This document shows positions 1-10,900 of a DNA stretch of 64,000 bases, one piece after another. Position 1 is the first letter of the stretch. Every line of letters starts with the position of its first letter. The translations under genes and the position numbers were made by a program. The DNA is from Strongylocentrotus purpuratus. Lineage: Eukaryota > Echinodermata > Echinoidea > Camarodonta > Strongylocentrotidae. The stretch is from NCBI RefSeq assembly GCF_000002235.5, contig NW_022145601.1, forward strand, positions 4,833,563 through 4,897,562, in the 5' to 3' direction. The notes below the pieces were generated by a model that ran no database searches, was not told where the DNA came from, and saw only the letters and a list, made by a program, of their open reading frames with translations.

Positions 1-510
1 TGTAAATACACAAATATAACATTTGTATTCTGCTTGATCTCCCTTTTCCAACTATCTGTAGCTAATAACATACGTTTGTCTTTTGTTTTCTTTGTTCAGA
101 TACTAAATCACGGATGAAATCATAAATAATTATTTACAAAAAGCAAATCACCACATGTTTAAATCAAATCATATTAGATATCTACATTTACTTGACCAAA
201 AAAAAATTGTATTTAGCATCATTCTTTTAGAAAATATTTAAATTTTGTCAATAGTCGCAGGAAATTTATTGTACATGTGCATTGTAAACAGACGGATTTA
301 ACACTTCTATTCTACTTGATCAGACGCGGACTCTTTTCTAAATATCTCTAATTAAACACAATCGTTTGTTTTCCTTCATCTCGTCTTTCTTTGCTCTTTA
401 CCACACTCATTTCTCTTAGCATTTATTTCGGTCTTTCTCTTGCTCTCTCTCTTTCTCTTGATTTAGTAGAGGTTGATAATGTTAAATTAATGACCGTAAT
501 AATATTTTAG
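1..510. other. Intron or upstream non-coding sequence of the LRR gene
   Basis: AT-rich sequence with no reading frame that resembles a protein. It ends in a pyrimidine-poor but usable acceptor (TTTTAG at 505-510) in front of the first LRR exon, so it is most likely the intron preceding that exon. The exons encoding the N-terminal part of the protein must lie to the left of this window. Confidence 0.5.
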
Positions 511-736
511 TCAGACATGTCGTCTATACTTGATAATAGTATCCATTCAACCTGTCCTGTCACATCACCAGATTGAGAAGCTAACGCACTGGCACGCAGA
601 TATGGGTTCTGCTGCATCCTCTCATTACGCGAGAGGTCTCTGCTCCATGCCAAATCTTCGATCACTGGATCTGAAACGTGTGGAGCTGAGTGATGAGTTC
701 TACTTGATGATGGCCTCTGAGGCATCAAGATCAAAG
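511..736 (+). CDS. LRR exon A of an NLR-like / leucine-rich-repeat gene (internal exon)
   Basis: Internal exon encoding 75 whole codons. It is bounded by AG at 509-510 and a GTATAC donor at 737. The frame starts with one base completing a split codon (phase 2) and ends on a codon boundary (phase 0). The peptide has clear LRR spacing: a helix-like stretch SSHYARGLCSMP followed by the strand NLRSLDLKRVELSDEF and then MMASEASRSK. This style of repeat, with CSMP-x-LRSL and SDEF, is what I recall from the large NLR/NACHT-LRR families of sea urchins. That family link is from memory, not a search. The exon runs straight into exon B by phase. No NACHT, death or transmembrane domain is visible in the window, so the gene is partial here. 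It could instead belong to another LRR receptor family. Confidence 0.62.
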
Positions 737-1711
737 GTATACCAAACACGATTTAAATTGGAAACAATTAGTTTCGAAAAAGTATTGAATTGCAAAAAAA
801 ATATTTAAAGAAATTATTCATGTGTTGTCAAAAGTCTTAATGAGATATATATTGGGTAATGTAAACCTGTTAGACTCTAATAGACCTACTATGAATAACC
901 AAACAAAATACCTCGGTGTTTATTTCTTCGATTAAAAGATAACGGTAAATAATCTATACAAACTCATTAACAAAAATAATAAAATGAAAAATATTCCTTA
1001 TTTATTCCTCACCTTATAGTTTGTAGCAGTAAATACACAATTCCTGTTACCATGGATATTTGGGTTATAATGTTCTTTTCATTGACAACGCATTAATAAC
1101 CGATTAATTTGATAACTTGATGCTATTTACTGATTTATCCGTAGTCCACATGACCAAGTTATCAACAACTATTGTCTAAGACTGTACTCACAATTTTCTT
1201 TTAAAATATACCTGATATCAACAATTTGGCATGCTCAATACCAACTCGCATGTCTGTCCAGTGACGGATGTATCACACATTTGAAGCAATATGTATTCAT
1301 GCGAATGTCCTCTTGTATCTAGTGAATTTAGAAGAATTAATAAAATGGTTAATTATCCACTTTGAAGGAAACGGATGAGATAAGCCTACTGAAAACAAAG
1401 GGGAACTAGTATATTAAACATACTCTCTTGAAGATATCATTTTAATTTAATGTCATCCCACCGATACAATACCTTTAATACCTCTATTGAAATACATCAT
1501 GTCATGCACATTGAATTGCTTTTGTGTTTATTATAACATGTTGATTCATTTGAACTAAAGCAGAATTAGAGATTAAATCATCAGATTTTATAGCGAATGA
1601 TAAAGTAACGAAGATACAAATTCATCCGATATAAGCTGTGATTTAAAAAGGTGTTTATGTTAGCATCGTAGATTTCACTTTGGTTTGAACTGATAAACTG
1701 TCTTTGCACAG
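737..1711 (+). other. Intron A-B of the LRR gene
   Basis: AT-rich intron with donor GTATAC and acceptor TTTGCACAG. I see no repeat, element or coding signal in it. Confidence 0.5.
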
Positions 1712-1843
1712 ATCCAGACGCTGATTATGGGGGATGTTTCCATAACTCCGTGTCGACTACACTCCATTCTCTCGCTACCACGCCTCCAGTCACTCAGCTT
1801 GATGAGGATCATACCAGTCGACAGAGACGATGGAGAGACACTG
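1712..1843 (+). CDS. LRR exon B of the same gene
   Basis: An exon of exactly 44 codons, phase 0 at both ends, between acceptor TTTGCACAG and donor GTATGT. The peptide is two short LRR strands: IQTLIMGDVSI at the start and LPRLQSLSLMRII in the second half, ending in VDRDDGETL. The L-x-x-L-x-L pattern and the spacing of about 25 residues match the repeats in exons A and C. The exon joins exon A (phase 0) and exon C (phase 0) without breaking the frame. Its short length and double phase 0 mean it could be skipped without a frameshift. I rate the exon call well supported by splice sites, frame and repeat pattern. The assignment to the NLR family is an inference. Confidence 0.62.
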
Positions 1844-2937
1844 GTATGTATCTAACTATTCCAAGATTGAAGTCAAAAATCCTCCTTTTGTTCCAAGCTA
1901 AAAAGGGAGGGGTTCAGAAAAAAACTTGACTAACTGAATACATTGTATGAATGATACAGGTATTGCTGAAATAATAATGTATTTTGTCTTGAAATCAAGT
2001 TAAAAACGCCATACTAAGGGCTCTTTATTAAATATATGGACAGTTTTATAAATCAAACGTTTTACACGCACGGTTGTGATTTTTTTAATTTGGGATGAAA
2101 TTAAACCATGCTTGCCGTTTGATATTTCCTAAAGAGATTTGTGTTGCTAATGTTTTCATCATAACAATGTGTAACTTTCAATAATGAAAAATCATTTGAT
2201 TTTTTTTTCTTCATCTGGGTGAACGAATATCACAATAAAAAAGATAACAATGAGTACTACAATCCCGTCATCTTTCACTGAAAAGGAGGATTATTCCTCG
2301 TTATTACGTTGGCTTTAGTCTTGTTGGTTGAAACGGATAAAATAAAGAAACATTTCAAGAAGGTTTCACAGAAAATCTGTATTAGAAATGCGGTCATATG
2401 GGAGGGGGTGGGTAATCCTCTAATTGTTTTGTATTGAAAATACCGCAAATACCATTTTCAGAGTGTTATGAGAGACAAACCTTTTTGTAAATGTAGGGCA
2501 GTACACGTTTAGGCATAATGGAACATAATCTCCTGGATCACTAAAATGGAAAACAGAGAGGTAATTGTAATATTTTTGAAAAATAAATCGGTTACCATAG
2601 TTCATCCGGATCGGCATCGAATATGCATATAATGTCAATGGAAAATTCTCTAAATCACTTATAACTTTAGTATCCAAAAGTTTAAAAATGTCTTATTCTT
2701 TGTCCCATTTTCCACATAACTACGCGTTTGTTTATTTCTTATACTTTAAACTGACGAAAACCCTTTAAGTCTTATTATTGTACATTTGTGGAATATTTAC
2801 CAAGCACGATATGAACAGTAAAACTACTTTATTAAAAACAATAACGAGTCAGGTTATGTAATATAATTGTTTACATGAGCGTTGGTTTCCATTCAAATCA
2901 TATGTAGTGAGCCTTTATGCATTACTGTTTCATGTAG
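1844..2937 (+). other. Intron B-C of the LRR gene
   Basis: AT-rich intron ending in TTTCATGTAG. A short minus-strand open frame around 2420-2677 has no recognisable composition or motif, and I take it as chance. Confidence 0.5.
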
Positions 2938-3314
2938 ACTCGTCAAATAACCTCTGAGTCAGTAGATGAGCTATCTGTGGATGGTAAGCATGTGACCAGT
3001 CTGTGGAACCTTGGACTTCATACATCATGTCCCCGAGTGAAAACTCTAAAGCTGGGCTGGTCGGACGAGGAGAATGTCTCATCAGATACCATCACAATGG
3101 CCTGCTCTCCATTCCATTATCTATCTCACCTTCACATCCAGAGACACCTGTTTTCGCCTACTACACTGAATGATCCCGTGTCATTCTGCAAGGCGGTGAT
3201 AACATCATGTCCCCGACTCACAAAGCTGTCCATTACCTACATTGACCTGTTCAACAAGAAGACAGCTGAGATCATCAAACGCATGAAGACTCATCCACAC
3301 CTGACAAACATAGA
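2938..3314 (+). CDS. LRR exon C of the same gene (largest exon in the window)
   Basis: 377-nt exon (125 codons plus 2 nt; enters in phase 0, leaves in phase 2) between TTTCATGTAG and a consensus GTAAGT donor. The peptide contains at least three LRR-like segments: SCPRVKTLKLGWSDEE, FHYLSHLHIQRHLFS and SCPRLTKLSITYIDLF, each preceded by a helix-like linker and by the recurrent S-C-P-R. It ends HPHLTNIE, where the split Glu codon is completed by exon D. Its exit phase equals the entry phase of exon A, so A+B+C forms a phase-consistent module that could be duplicated without frameshift. That would fit a gene family that grows by exon-block duplication. No signal peptide or membrane segment is seen. 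The ligand and cellular role cannot be read from the sequence; pathogen sensing is the usual proposal for the family. Confidence 0.65.
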
Positions 3315-5065
3315 GTAAGTAGCGGAAAGCAGTTACAATTCTGTAATATGAAACATTTAATACTGTCTTATTGAAAAATATGCACTTAAATACTTAATGC
3401 AATTTTTTTTTTAAATCTTATAATAATGTATTTTTAGATAGTGAGCACAATGAAAATATTTTCAGAGACAACATTGAAGAAATGAAAATACATATTTTCA
3501 TCTCAATATTGTTGGGAATAACCAATTTATATAAATCCAGTGTCTATTGCAATGTTCTGAAAGTCAATAAAAAAGATGAACATGTCTTTGAGTCAATATT
3601 AGGTTAATGTTTGCAAAATGTGCAATAAAGCTTTTATTTATTTATACCAATATCATTTTCTTAAGATAAAGATAAGATTTCTTCATCGTATTCATCATGA
3701 TTTTCATAGACTTGCTGTATCCAACATACACAGTCACTATACCATGGTTTGCAGTCATGTAATATAAATGCAGAGGAAAATTATGCAAGGTCCAATGTGT
3801 ATTAAATTATCATTTATTCTCACATCATATAGCATACTGTACACTGCCCCCCTCCCATGACAAAACAGCTTAACAGACATTTGTTTAAGTTTATGAGCTA
3901 TAAGGCAAAACGTGTTCTTTTAAAAGCCTTTAGAGACTTTGTGACTGCATAAATTATGGTTCAACTTGTCTGAATAGACATTTGGCATGTCTTACAATAT
4001 TCAATTATTTTTTAGAAAAATCTCGCATTTTACGCTCAAATTTTCTGTTATGCTGTTTTGTCGTAGTGTTACTGCTTTAACAATGGATGGGCAAACTTTG
4101 ACGGAAAGGAATTAATGCAATACACTGTTAATTTAATGAGTTTTGATATTTAATATTATGTACATGTTCATTTAAAGTCTTCAAATAACATGGTTGTAGG
4201 TGTTTGCCTAAAACTATGTCAATTTTGAACGATTTTAAAACAAATTTGACGATTTTATATGAAATTGCCAAAATCAATCATAACCCGTATTATTCATTCA
4301 TATTAATTGAAAGTTGTCAATTTCAACAACAAAAAATCACCACTTTATGTGGTTTTTTATTTTGGATTGTTGTAAAGAAAGTACACTGTATCCAGGATGT
4401 ACTTGAGTGAAGCTCATTCATGCAGAAAATATGTCCATTCTGATTGGTTACTAGTGTCTCCTTGCACACTCAAGTGCATCCTTCTTCAGTGCACGGTGCT
4501 TTGTGATGTTAAGCTCTGTTGTCATGGGTTTATAAGAAGAACACACTGTTGTGCCATTTAGACATGCTAATTAATTATAAATAGTGACACTTTAAACATT
4601 CAAAAAATGGTTTAACATGTGTAATATGATGTATTGCCCAATAAACAGAACACTAAAAAGTAACCTCTTTTGGGAGTGTATTTTAAGTTATTTTAAAGTA
4701 TAGTGCCGTTTGAACTAGATTTAAACGTTATCGACACGTGCCTTCATTTAAACAAAAAAGGTACTCCTGTTCACGTTTTCATCTAACCTAAAAACCACCA
4801 CTTTATCACGCGACTGGAGTAACGTGATTCCACTTACCTCTGTAAATCAAGTGTTTATGACCAAATAACCACTTGACCAAGCAACGAGTTTTTTGTCAGT
4901 TAACCGATGGTGGCGATAAATACGTAATTATTTGGTCTTGTAAGCACCTTCATTGATTGGTTTCACAGGTTATCCCAGGTTGAATGTAATAATCACGTTA
5001 CTTACACCGGCTAATCGTCTTATTGTTCTGTCCGTGAATCTCTGGTTATATTCAACTAGTAATTC
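3315..5065 (+). other. Left part of the large intron C-D
   Basis: AT-rich intronic sequence without recognisable exons. From about 4735 onward CGTGA/TCACG words become frequent, which continues into the tandem repeat that follows and suggests that an old repeat element begins here. Confidence 0.4.
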
Positions 5066-5945
5066 TGAGGTGTCTTACACACCTCTTTAAAAGGTTTCAA
5101 AGTTACCATAAATTTCTTGGTTATGATCACGTGGCTCAAGCTGATTACTAATCTAAGCTGTGAAAACGTGATATGTAGGGGTGAAAATGAGTAATTATTA
5201 ACTGTTTTAAAACACCTTTTTAAATGGTAGTCAAAGTTACCATAAGTTCCGCGGTGATGATCTCGTGACTCAAACGGATTATTGATCTAAGCTGGTCATA
5301 CGTGACTTTTAGGTGTGAAAAATTAGTCATTATTAGGTGTCTTAAAACACCTATTTAAATGGTTTCAAAGTTACCATAACTTTCTTGGTGATGATCACGT
5401 AGTTAAAACTGATTACTAATCTAAGCTGTGAATCCGTGATATTTAGGTGTGAAAAATTAGTTATTATTAGGTGTCTTAAAACACCTATTTAAATGGTAGT
5501 CAAAGTTGCCTGCAGTTCCGCGGTGATGATCTCGTGACTCAAACGGAATATTAATCTAAGCAGGGCATACGTGACTTTTAGGTGTGAAAAATTAGTCATT
5601 ATTAGGTGTCTTAAAACACCTATTTAAATGGAAGTCAAAGTTGCCATAAGTTCCGCGGTGATGATCTCGTGACTCAAACGGATTATTAATCTAAGCTGGG
5701 CATACGTGACTTTTAGGTGTGAAAAATTAGTCATGATTAGGTGTCTTAAAACACCTATTTAAATCGTAGTCAAAGTTGCCAGCAGTTCCGCGGTGATGAT
5801 CGCGTGACTCAAACGGATTATTAATATAAGCTGGGTATTCCGTGTTTTCCATGTGTGAAAATTAGTTATTCTTGGGTGTCTTGATGGTTTCACAGTTAGC
5901 ATTTAAGTTCCGTGGTGATAATCCCGTGACTGTTGGCATATTTCT
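5066..5945. repeat. About 135-bp tandem repeat, 6-7 units, two alternating unit types
   Basis: Units begin at about 5066, 5205, 5337, 5471, 5605, 5740 and 5876, each opening with a small self-complementary word of the type GTGTCTTAAAACACC. Every unit then carries (G)GT..CAAAGTT.CC, a GATGATCWCGTG word, AATCTAAGC and TTTAGGTGTGAAAA. Two variants are visible. Type 1 has GGTTTCAAAG and TTTCTTGGT (units 1 and 3). Type 2 has GGTAGTCAAAG and TTCCGCGGT (units 2, 4, 5 and 6). The order 1-2-1-2-2-2 points to an ancestral 270-bp dimer followed by amplification of type 2. The array lies inside intron C-D and is probably an internal minisatellite of a larger decayed element. Confidence 0.85.
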
Positions 5946-6060
5946 ATGTTCACCAGTTGATAACTGACTGTTGGCATATTTTCATTGCACCAGTTAATAA
6001 CTTGAGTGTGCATATTTCCAGTTGCACCAGTTGATGACTGAGCGTTGGCATATTTCGAAT
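5930..6060. repeat. Short tandem repeat (about 45 bp) of a TTGGCATATTT / CACCAGTTG unit
   Basis: Three to four degenerate units, each holding TTGGCATATTT followed by (G)CACCAGTTGATAACTGA. The array abuts the end of the 135-bp repeat. Confidence 0.6.
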
Positions 6061-6399
6061 TGGCCCAGCTGACACCAATTCATTTGCATATTGAATATGG
6101 GGTGCGTGCAGATCTATGTTTTTTAAACAATTTATCTGAATTTACAGCATATTTCTTAATTACTGATGATTTAGTTATATGCAATTCATTTCGAAAATAC
6201 TACAAATATAAATTACCAGTTATTAGGACATTTCGCTACTTCGTATAAATTACATTTAGTTAAACATGAATAAGGGAAACATTAACTGTGAACTAAAATA
6301 ATTTCAATAAAGTACAAGTATACGAAATTTTTTCGATTAATTCAATTATGTAAGTCTACTTATTACCAATGCCTTTACATTGGAAATACAGACGTACTA

Positions 6400-6570
6400 G
6401 TATTGAAGTATTGTTGCTGTTCAACTGGTTGGAAGTTTTACCAAATGGTTCTAATGGCTCAGCTAGACCAGTTGAATTATAACTGGCCTGGATCAATTGG
6501 ATCATTTAGCCCATTTCAATTTCCAGGGTTACCAGTTGGCATTAATCAACTGGACCAGTTGCAACTAGCT
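6400..6570. repeat. Cluster of CAACTGG / CCAGTTG words
   Basis: Within about 170 bp there are many copies of CAACTGG or its complement, with near-copies such as AATTGGATC between them, spaced irregularly. They continue the ACCAGTTG motif of the preceding short array. An open frame of 144 codons crosses the block but shows no protein-like pattern, so I call it repeat rather than gene. Confidence 0.5.
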
Positions 6571-6579
6571 TTCTCTTCT

Positions 6580-6642
6580 GGGATGTTTGCACCCACCACC
6601 CCCACCCCCTCAAATCCCAAACTGCTTCCGGCGCGCCTGGAC
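6580..6642 (-). mobile_element. Fragment of a hAT-like end (GGCGCGCC type)
   Basis: The block CCCAAACTGCTTCCGGCGCG, followed by CCTGG, is the reverse complement of the left end of the large composite element at 42773. A C-rich tract precedes it. No matching second end is visible nearby, so this is a terminal fragment only. Confidence 0.45.
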
Positions 6643-6774
6643 GTAATTATGGAAGATCCAAGACACGATGTTCAGAAACGGGATGAGAACGTCATTTTTT
6701 TGGTTCATTTATTGTGTAACATTTGCGTAATTATTGGGTTGAACGCGGGTTACAGTAACATACTTCCTCTTCGA

Positions 6775-7165
6775 CGTAAATTTCACGTGAATGAAGAACA
6801 TGATTCATCTCAAGTCAGCCTCGTAATATTCACGTGAATTTCACGCAGATATTTTGACTAAAACTATCACTAACGTGTTTCTGTGACGCGATAATTTCGT
6901 GTATGAAGATGTAATTTCATAACCAAACAAACACGAGAGTATTAGGTTTACAAACCATGGTCTCTAAGGTAGGGATAATCACGTTATTATAATGGTGATA
7001 TTGCAGTGACAATTGCGTGATTTAGTGTACGTGTCTTTTAAGTTACCTAATGCAATAAACGTATTAACACATTTACGTAAATGTCCGGTGTTTGAAGAAC
7101 GTAACTCTCCTCAAGTCGATACCTTGATATTGACGTGATTTTCACGTGATTTTGTTTATTGGGTG
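6775..7165. repeat. Cluster of TTCACGTGAA-like palindromic words
   Basis: Repeated TTCACGTGAAT, GACGTGATTTTCACGTGATT and ACGTAA words crowd this stretch. It reads like subterminal repeats of an old element that shares CGTGA words with 4735-5945. No coding signal. Confidence 0.45.
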
Positions 7166-7322
7166 AGTACCAACAGCCAAAAAGAAAACGCAATTTGAAA
7201 AAATTGTATGTTATGCCGTTTTGTCATGGGGGGGGGGGCAGAATTTATTTATAACACCTCTGATGGCGTTTTAAGAGAGTATATATCGTACGTCAGGTTA
7301 GTCCAGAAGATAAAGTACTGTT

Positions 7323-7732
7323 AGTAGGAGACCAGCCTGTAGGTCCCGTGACCAATCTCTGGGAACAAAGGTTTGAAAGTGTTTTTGTGTTCCCTGATGA
7401 ATACCGAACAATTTTGACTTGGGCTGCCCCCTTGAAAATCCCAGGCATTTTCGTGCGGGGTCAACAAAGGTCACACAAGGATATAAATTTAAATAGTTCC
7501 AATCGTGTCAATGTGCATATTAAATTACTCGTCTGGTCATGAGGATTCCAAAAATGTATAGTTTGCTATACCTCCGACCTTAAATGAGGGCGCTAGGGTC
7601 AAAAACTTTGAAAGGTAAACACACTTTTGACTGGTGGTCAAAATTGTTCGGTATTCATCAGGGAACACAAAAACACTTTCAAACCTTTGTTCCCAGAGAT
7701 TGGTCACTGGACCTACAGGCTGGTCTTCTACT
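7323..7732. mobile_element. Inverted-repeat (MITE-like) element beside exon D
   Basis: Two arms of about 97 bp, at about 7323-7421 and 7637-7732, are near-identical in inverted orientation; for example GACCAGCCTGTAGGTCC at 7331 recurs as GGACCTACAGGCTGGTC at about 7708. The loop is about 215 bp and has no conserved frame. The right arm stops about 35 bp before the acceptor of exon D. No target duplication could be fixed. The arms open in several frames only because they mirror each other. Confidence 0.75.
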
Positions 7733-7767
7733 ATGTGTCCCCGAAATGTACTGTTTTATTACTTTAG

Positions 7768-7861
7768 GTTGGATTTGTGTCATACCAACGCGGATCTGGA
7801 TCCACTGGTTTCTGAGGTAAACAGTGAAGGCAAGCTGACTGTCACCGTGACGCATGGTGAG
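7768..7861 (+). CDS. Exon D, penultimate coding exon of the LRR gene
   Basis: 94-nt exon between acceptor TTACTTTAG and donor GTAAGA. The first base completes the Glu codon split from exon C (phase 2), and 31 codons follow, ending on a codon boundary. The peptide runs LDLCHTNADLDPLVSEVNSE and then GKLTVTVTHGE. The opening L-D-L directly after HLTNIE completes a last LRR strand, and the second half looks like a short beta-rich cap. The frame stays open past the donor to 7942, so intron retention would give an alternative C-terminus about 25 residues longer than the exon. I favour splicing because GTAAGA is a strong donor and exon E fits in phase. Confidence 0.55.
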
Positions 7862-9735
7862 GTAAGATATAACAATAGATTACATGCCCATCCTTCTATT
7901 GATTCTTTTCCCTCTTTCTGGCATTTCATCGATTCAATGTAGGCTATAGCGGTTTTATATCATCAATATTTGACTTCGCCGAATCTAAACCCAAGAATAA
8001 ACAATACACACATTATTTTAAGCTGTCTTTAATGTGTTTATTCTGGCCTGATTAAGATGATAACCTCTAGCGAAAGGTTTGTTCTTGATCTGTGTAATGA
8101 TATCCGGAAACTGAAATCTAACAAACATAAAGAAAAAGATTTGTCACAACTATATGAACATTCAGTGAAAAAGTACTTTTCCTTCATGTACATGATATAT
8201 AAGGCACAAACGTTCATTCTACTTCGTCCTCTTTTTTTAAAAAAGCGATTTGACGTTAATTTCTGATGAAAGGACGAAATATTTATATATATATATATAT
8301 ATATATTTATTATATATATTATCTTATCTATAGCTCTACTGAATATAAATTATCAAAGGATCATGTAGCATGCATCTCAGCAAAACAACTCCATTCCGAA
8401 CCTTGGCCAAAAGTAGAAAGATAAAACATGCTTCTTAAAATATTGCAATATCCATCAGTTTGAATATAAGAGATTATATTGGAAATAAATTCCAACGAAT
8501 CACACTGCTCTATCTTAGCAAACATTAAGTACACTTAGGACCGTGGCATAAAAATAGATACATAAAACATGATTCTTATAATATAGCTATATCCATGAGT
8601 TTGAAAATACGAGTGTTTATTGGAAAGAAATACTTACGAATCACACTGCTGTTTCAGAACATGTTTAAGATGAATAATGTTATTTGTGGCCTGCATTTTC
8701 TTTCAATCAATCTGCCTGTATATTCTTAATTCTGTAATAAAAACAACAACAAATAAAAATTCATAATGAAATGATGTCATTATGGGTGATAGGTACGGAG
8801 TGTAGGCCTATATGTGTCTCCTCTTCCTCTGCCTGCTACCTTGGTCATGATGGTGACATCATATATATATTTATTTCAAATCTTTCCTGCCTGAAATGTA
8901 ATGCTTGTAGTACCTGTTTCAACAAAATTATTTATCAATATCAAATTGCTTGCAAATAGTGGTAAAATTCAAATCTAGTTTTGGCTTTAATAACGATATC
9001 CTAGAATTTTACATCAATTTCTCTCTTCTTCGAATGCAAACACGTAAATGTATTAATCGCCTTTCTGATTGGAATTTAACTGTAAAAAAGAAAGCGGTTT
9101 GATATAAATGATTGTAAATTATTTACCCATTAGATATCTGACCTACAGGAATTTTAATCTCTGGAAGCTCATTTTCAACTTATAATTTATTTTAAGGATA
9201 TCCCTATAATTGTCATGAATAATAGCTGTCAAAAGGTGATTATTTTTCATGCACAACTTGACTTGATATATATGTATTCCTCCCAATACTATCATGAATG
9301 TAGCTTTTTCTCCCTCTCCGATCCTCTATGTCCCTTCTCTTTCTATGTTACTTAACAACAAATCTTGCTTCCTTACTAACCAAATTTGGCATGCATCGCT
9401 TCATATTGTATGTATTATTATTTTCATTTCGCGAGGACGTCACTTCAAGCTTGTGCTTTAATTAAGACGACCCCTTTTCTGTATATGCCATGTCATCATA
9501 CATACATCTATATTCATACGATGGTAAATGTAAATATGTTGATTTATATGGAATAAATAAACATTATATGAAATCAAATCAAACTATCTTTATTTAAATA
9601 GATAATATAGAATTTACCTCTTTCAAATTCAACTGCGAAATTGCATTGCTTATTTGAAAGGTATTTTTTTTTTTAGTAAACCATAATTATAAAATTATAT
9701 TATTACTGGTATTCTTATGTTTCCATATTTCATAG
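7862..9735 (+). other. Last intron of the LRR gene
   Basis: AT-rich intron. It includes a TA microsatellite at about 8282-8310 and a two-copy degenerate duplication at about 8420-8509 and 8561-8651 (period about 141 bp, both ending CGAATCACACTGCT). A lysine-rich open frame at 8057-8266 begins near a possible acceptor, but it has no family signature and I do not call it an exon. Confidence 0.45.
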
Positions 9736-9765
9736 GGGAGTTCGCTTGACGACCCTGACGACTGA
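9736..9765 (+). CDS. Terminal coding exon E with stop codon (LRR gene)
   Basis: After an acceptor ending TTTCATAG, the phase-0 frame reads GSSLDDPDD and then TGA. It fits exon D by phase and gives a short acidic C-terminus without a membrane anchor. Very short terminal exons are hard to prove from sequence alone, so this is a best fit rather than a certainty. The alternative is read-through of exon D to 7942. A 3' UTR would follow, with candidate polyadenylation signals AATAAA at 10087 and at about 10363. Confidence 0.42.
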   Translation, partial: GSSLDDPDD

Positions 9766-10900
9766 CGACACCGCTCATGTAATATGTGGTTTGGCCGTCA
9801 AGCAACAACGTATCAACATTGAAAGATGACCCTCACCAGACCACGTGATGGTAGCAGACTACTGCGGACTTCAAAATGAAACTTGTCAAGTTGGGCGGTA
9901 ACCAGGCTACCCGAATAACTAATAATACTAATTGAAGGATATCTTAAGTTAAAATGCATGGAATATAGATCTCCTGTCTCGATACTTTTCAATGGAAGCA
10001 AGTATTGGGTAGAAATCAAAATACAAAACGATAGATTTAACAGAAATGATATCCGGACAGAGAAGAGGAGTAGGAGGATTCAATGCAATAAACAGTTAAC
10101 ATCTATTTATTTACTGATATAAAATGTATTTCAAAACATTATGAACAGATTAATGGGTCCGTAGTTTTCTCCTTGAATCGTATTGCGTTGTATAGAAAAC
10201 AAGATGCCTTCCCCTAACTTGTCTTGATTGATTAAGCTCTTGCATACGTTTCAGTATTTCTTTTTTCCCTATCATCGTAAAGATTCCACTCAAATGGCTG
10301 AGGGCAGCCGCAATTGATTTGTCTTTTGTTCAGATTTCAATTCATGACATTTGTTCAGTTCTGAATAAAAGTATATAGATTAAATATAACATGATACCAT
10401 CAGTTTACATATATTAAAACCAGAAACTTATTTCAATCACATTTGAAGCTTCAAGATAAGCAAAGGTTTGACGGCTTATGGACCCTTACCATTTAACATA
10501 ATCATATAAAGGGGTTTCCTGGTGAGGCAAATAAGATAACCATAAGTTAGGTTATAATTAATTTGTATCGACTTTTCCCTCTTAAATCAACAATTCTTCC
10601 TTTTTAAGAAATATTGTTGAAAATACCGTGTGTTTAATGTATATTCTCGATCCAGACAAGCTGTAGACTTATTTCTGTCCTATCCAATAATGTCTTGCTT
10701 TTGAAATTAAAGGATTGAACATATTTTTTCCTGAATTTAATCGTTATAGTCAAGAAGTGAATATCCCCATCTCTTGATAAGATGTACAAAACCATGATAC
10801 AATTGTTGATATGTATATATATATTTTTTGTTTTGTTTTGCTCTTCAGTTAAATAGAAAAAGAACATCCATACACATTGGTATAAGTATTTTTGTCAGTA
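9766..10900 (+). other. Probable 3' UTR and downstream non-coding sequence
   Basis: The stop at 9763-9765 is followed by AT-rich sequence with AATAAA at 10087-10092 and again near 10363. Nothing else is recognisable. Confidence 0.35.

Noticed and set aside
507-749. 80-codon minus-strand frame opposite LRR exon A
   Set aside because: Antisense shadow of the exon, whose plus-strand frame has splice sites and LRR spacing.
5066-5945. CRISPR-like regular array
   Set aside because: The units are 135 bp of nearly continuous repeat without unique spacers, in a eukaryotic intron.
6403-6837. 144-codon plus-strand frame
   Set aside because: Crosses a CAACTGG motif field, a hAT end fragment and an unrelated stretch; no domain, no splice context.
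8057-8266. Lys-rich frame that could be an extra exon of the LRR gene
   Set aside because: No convincing donor and no repeat pattern, and the D-E junction already fits by phase.
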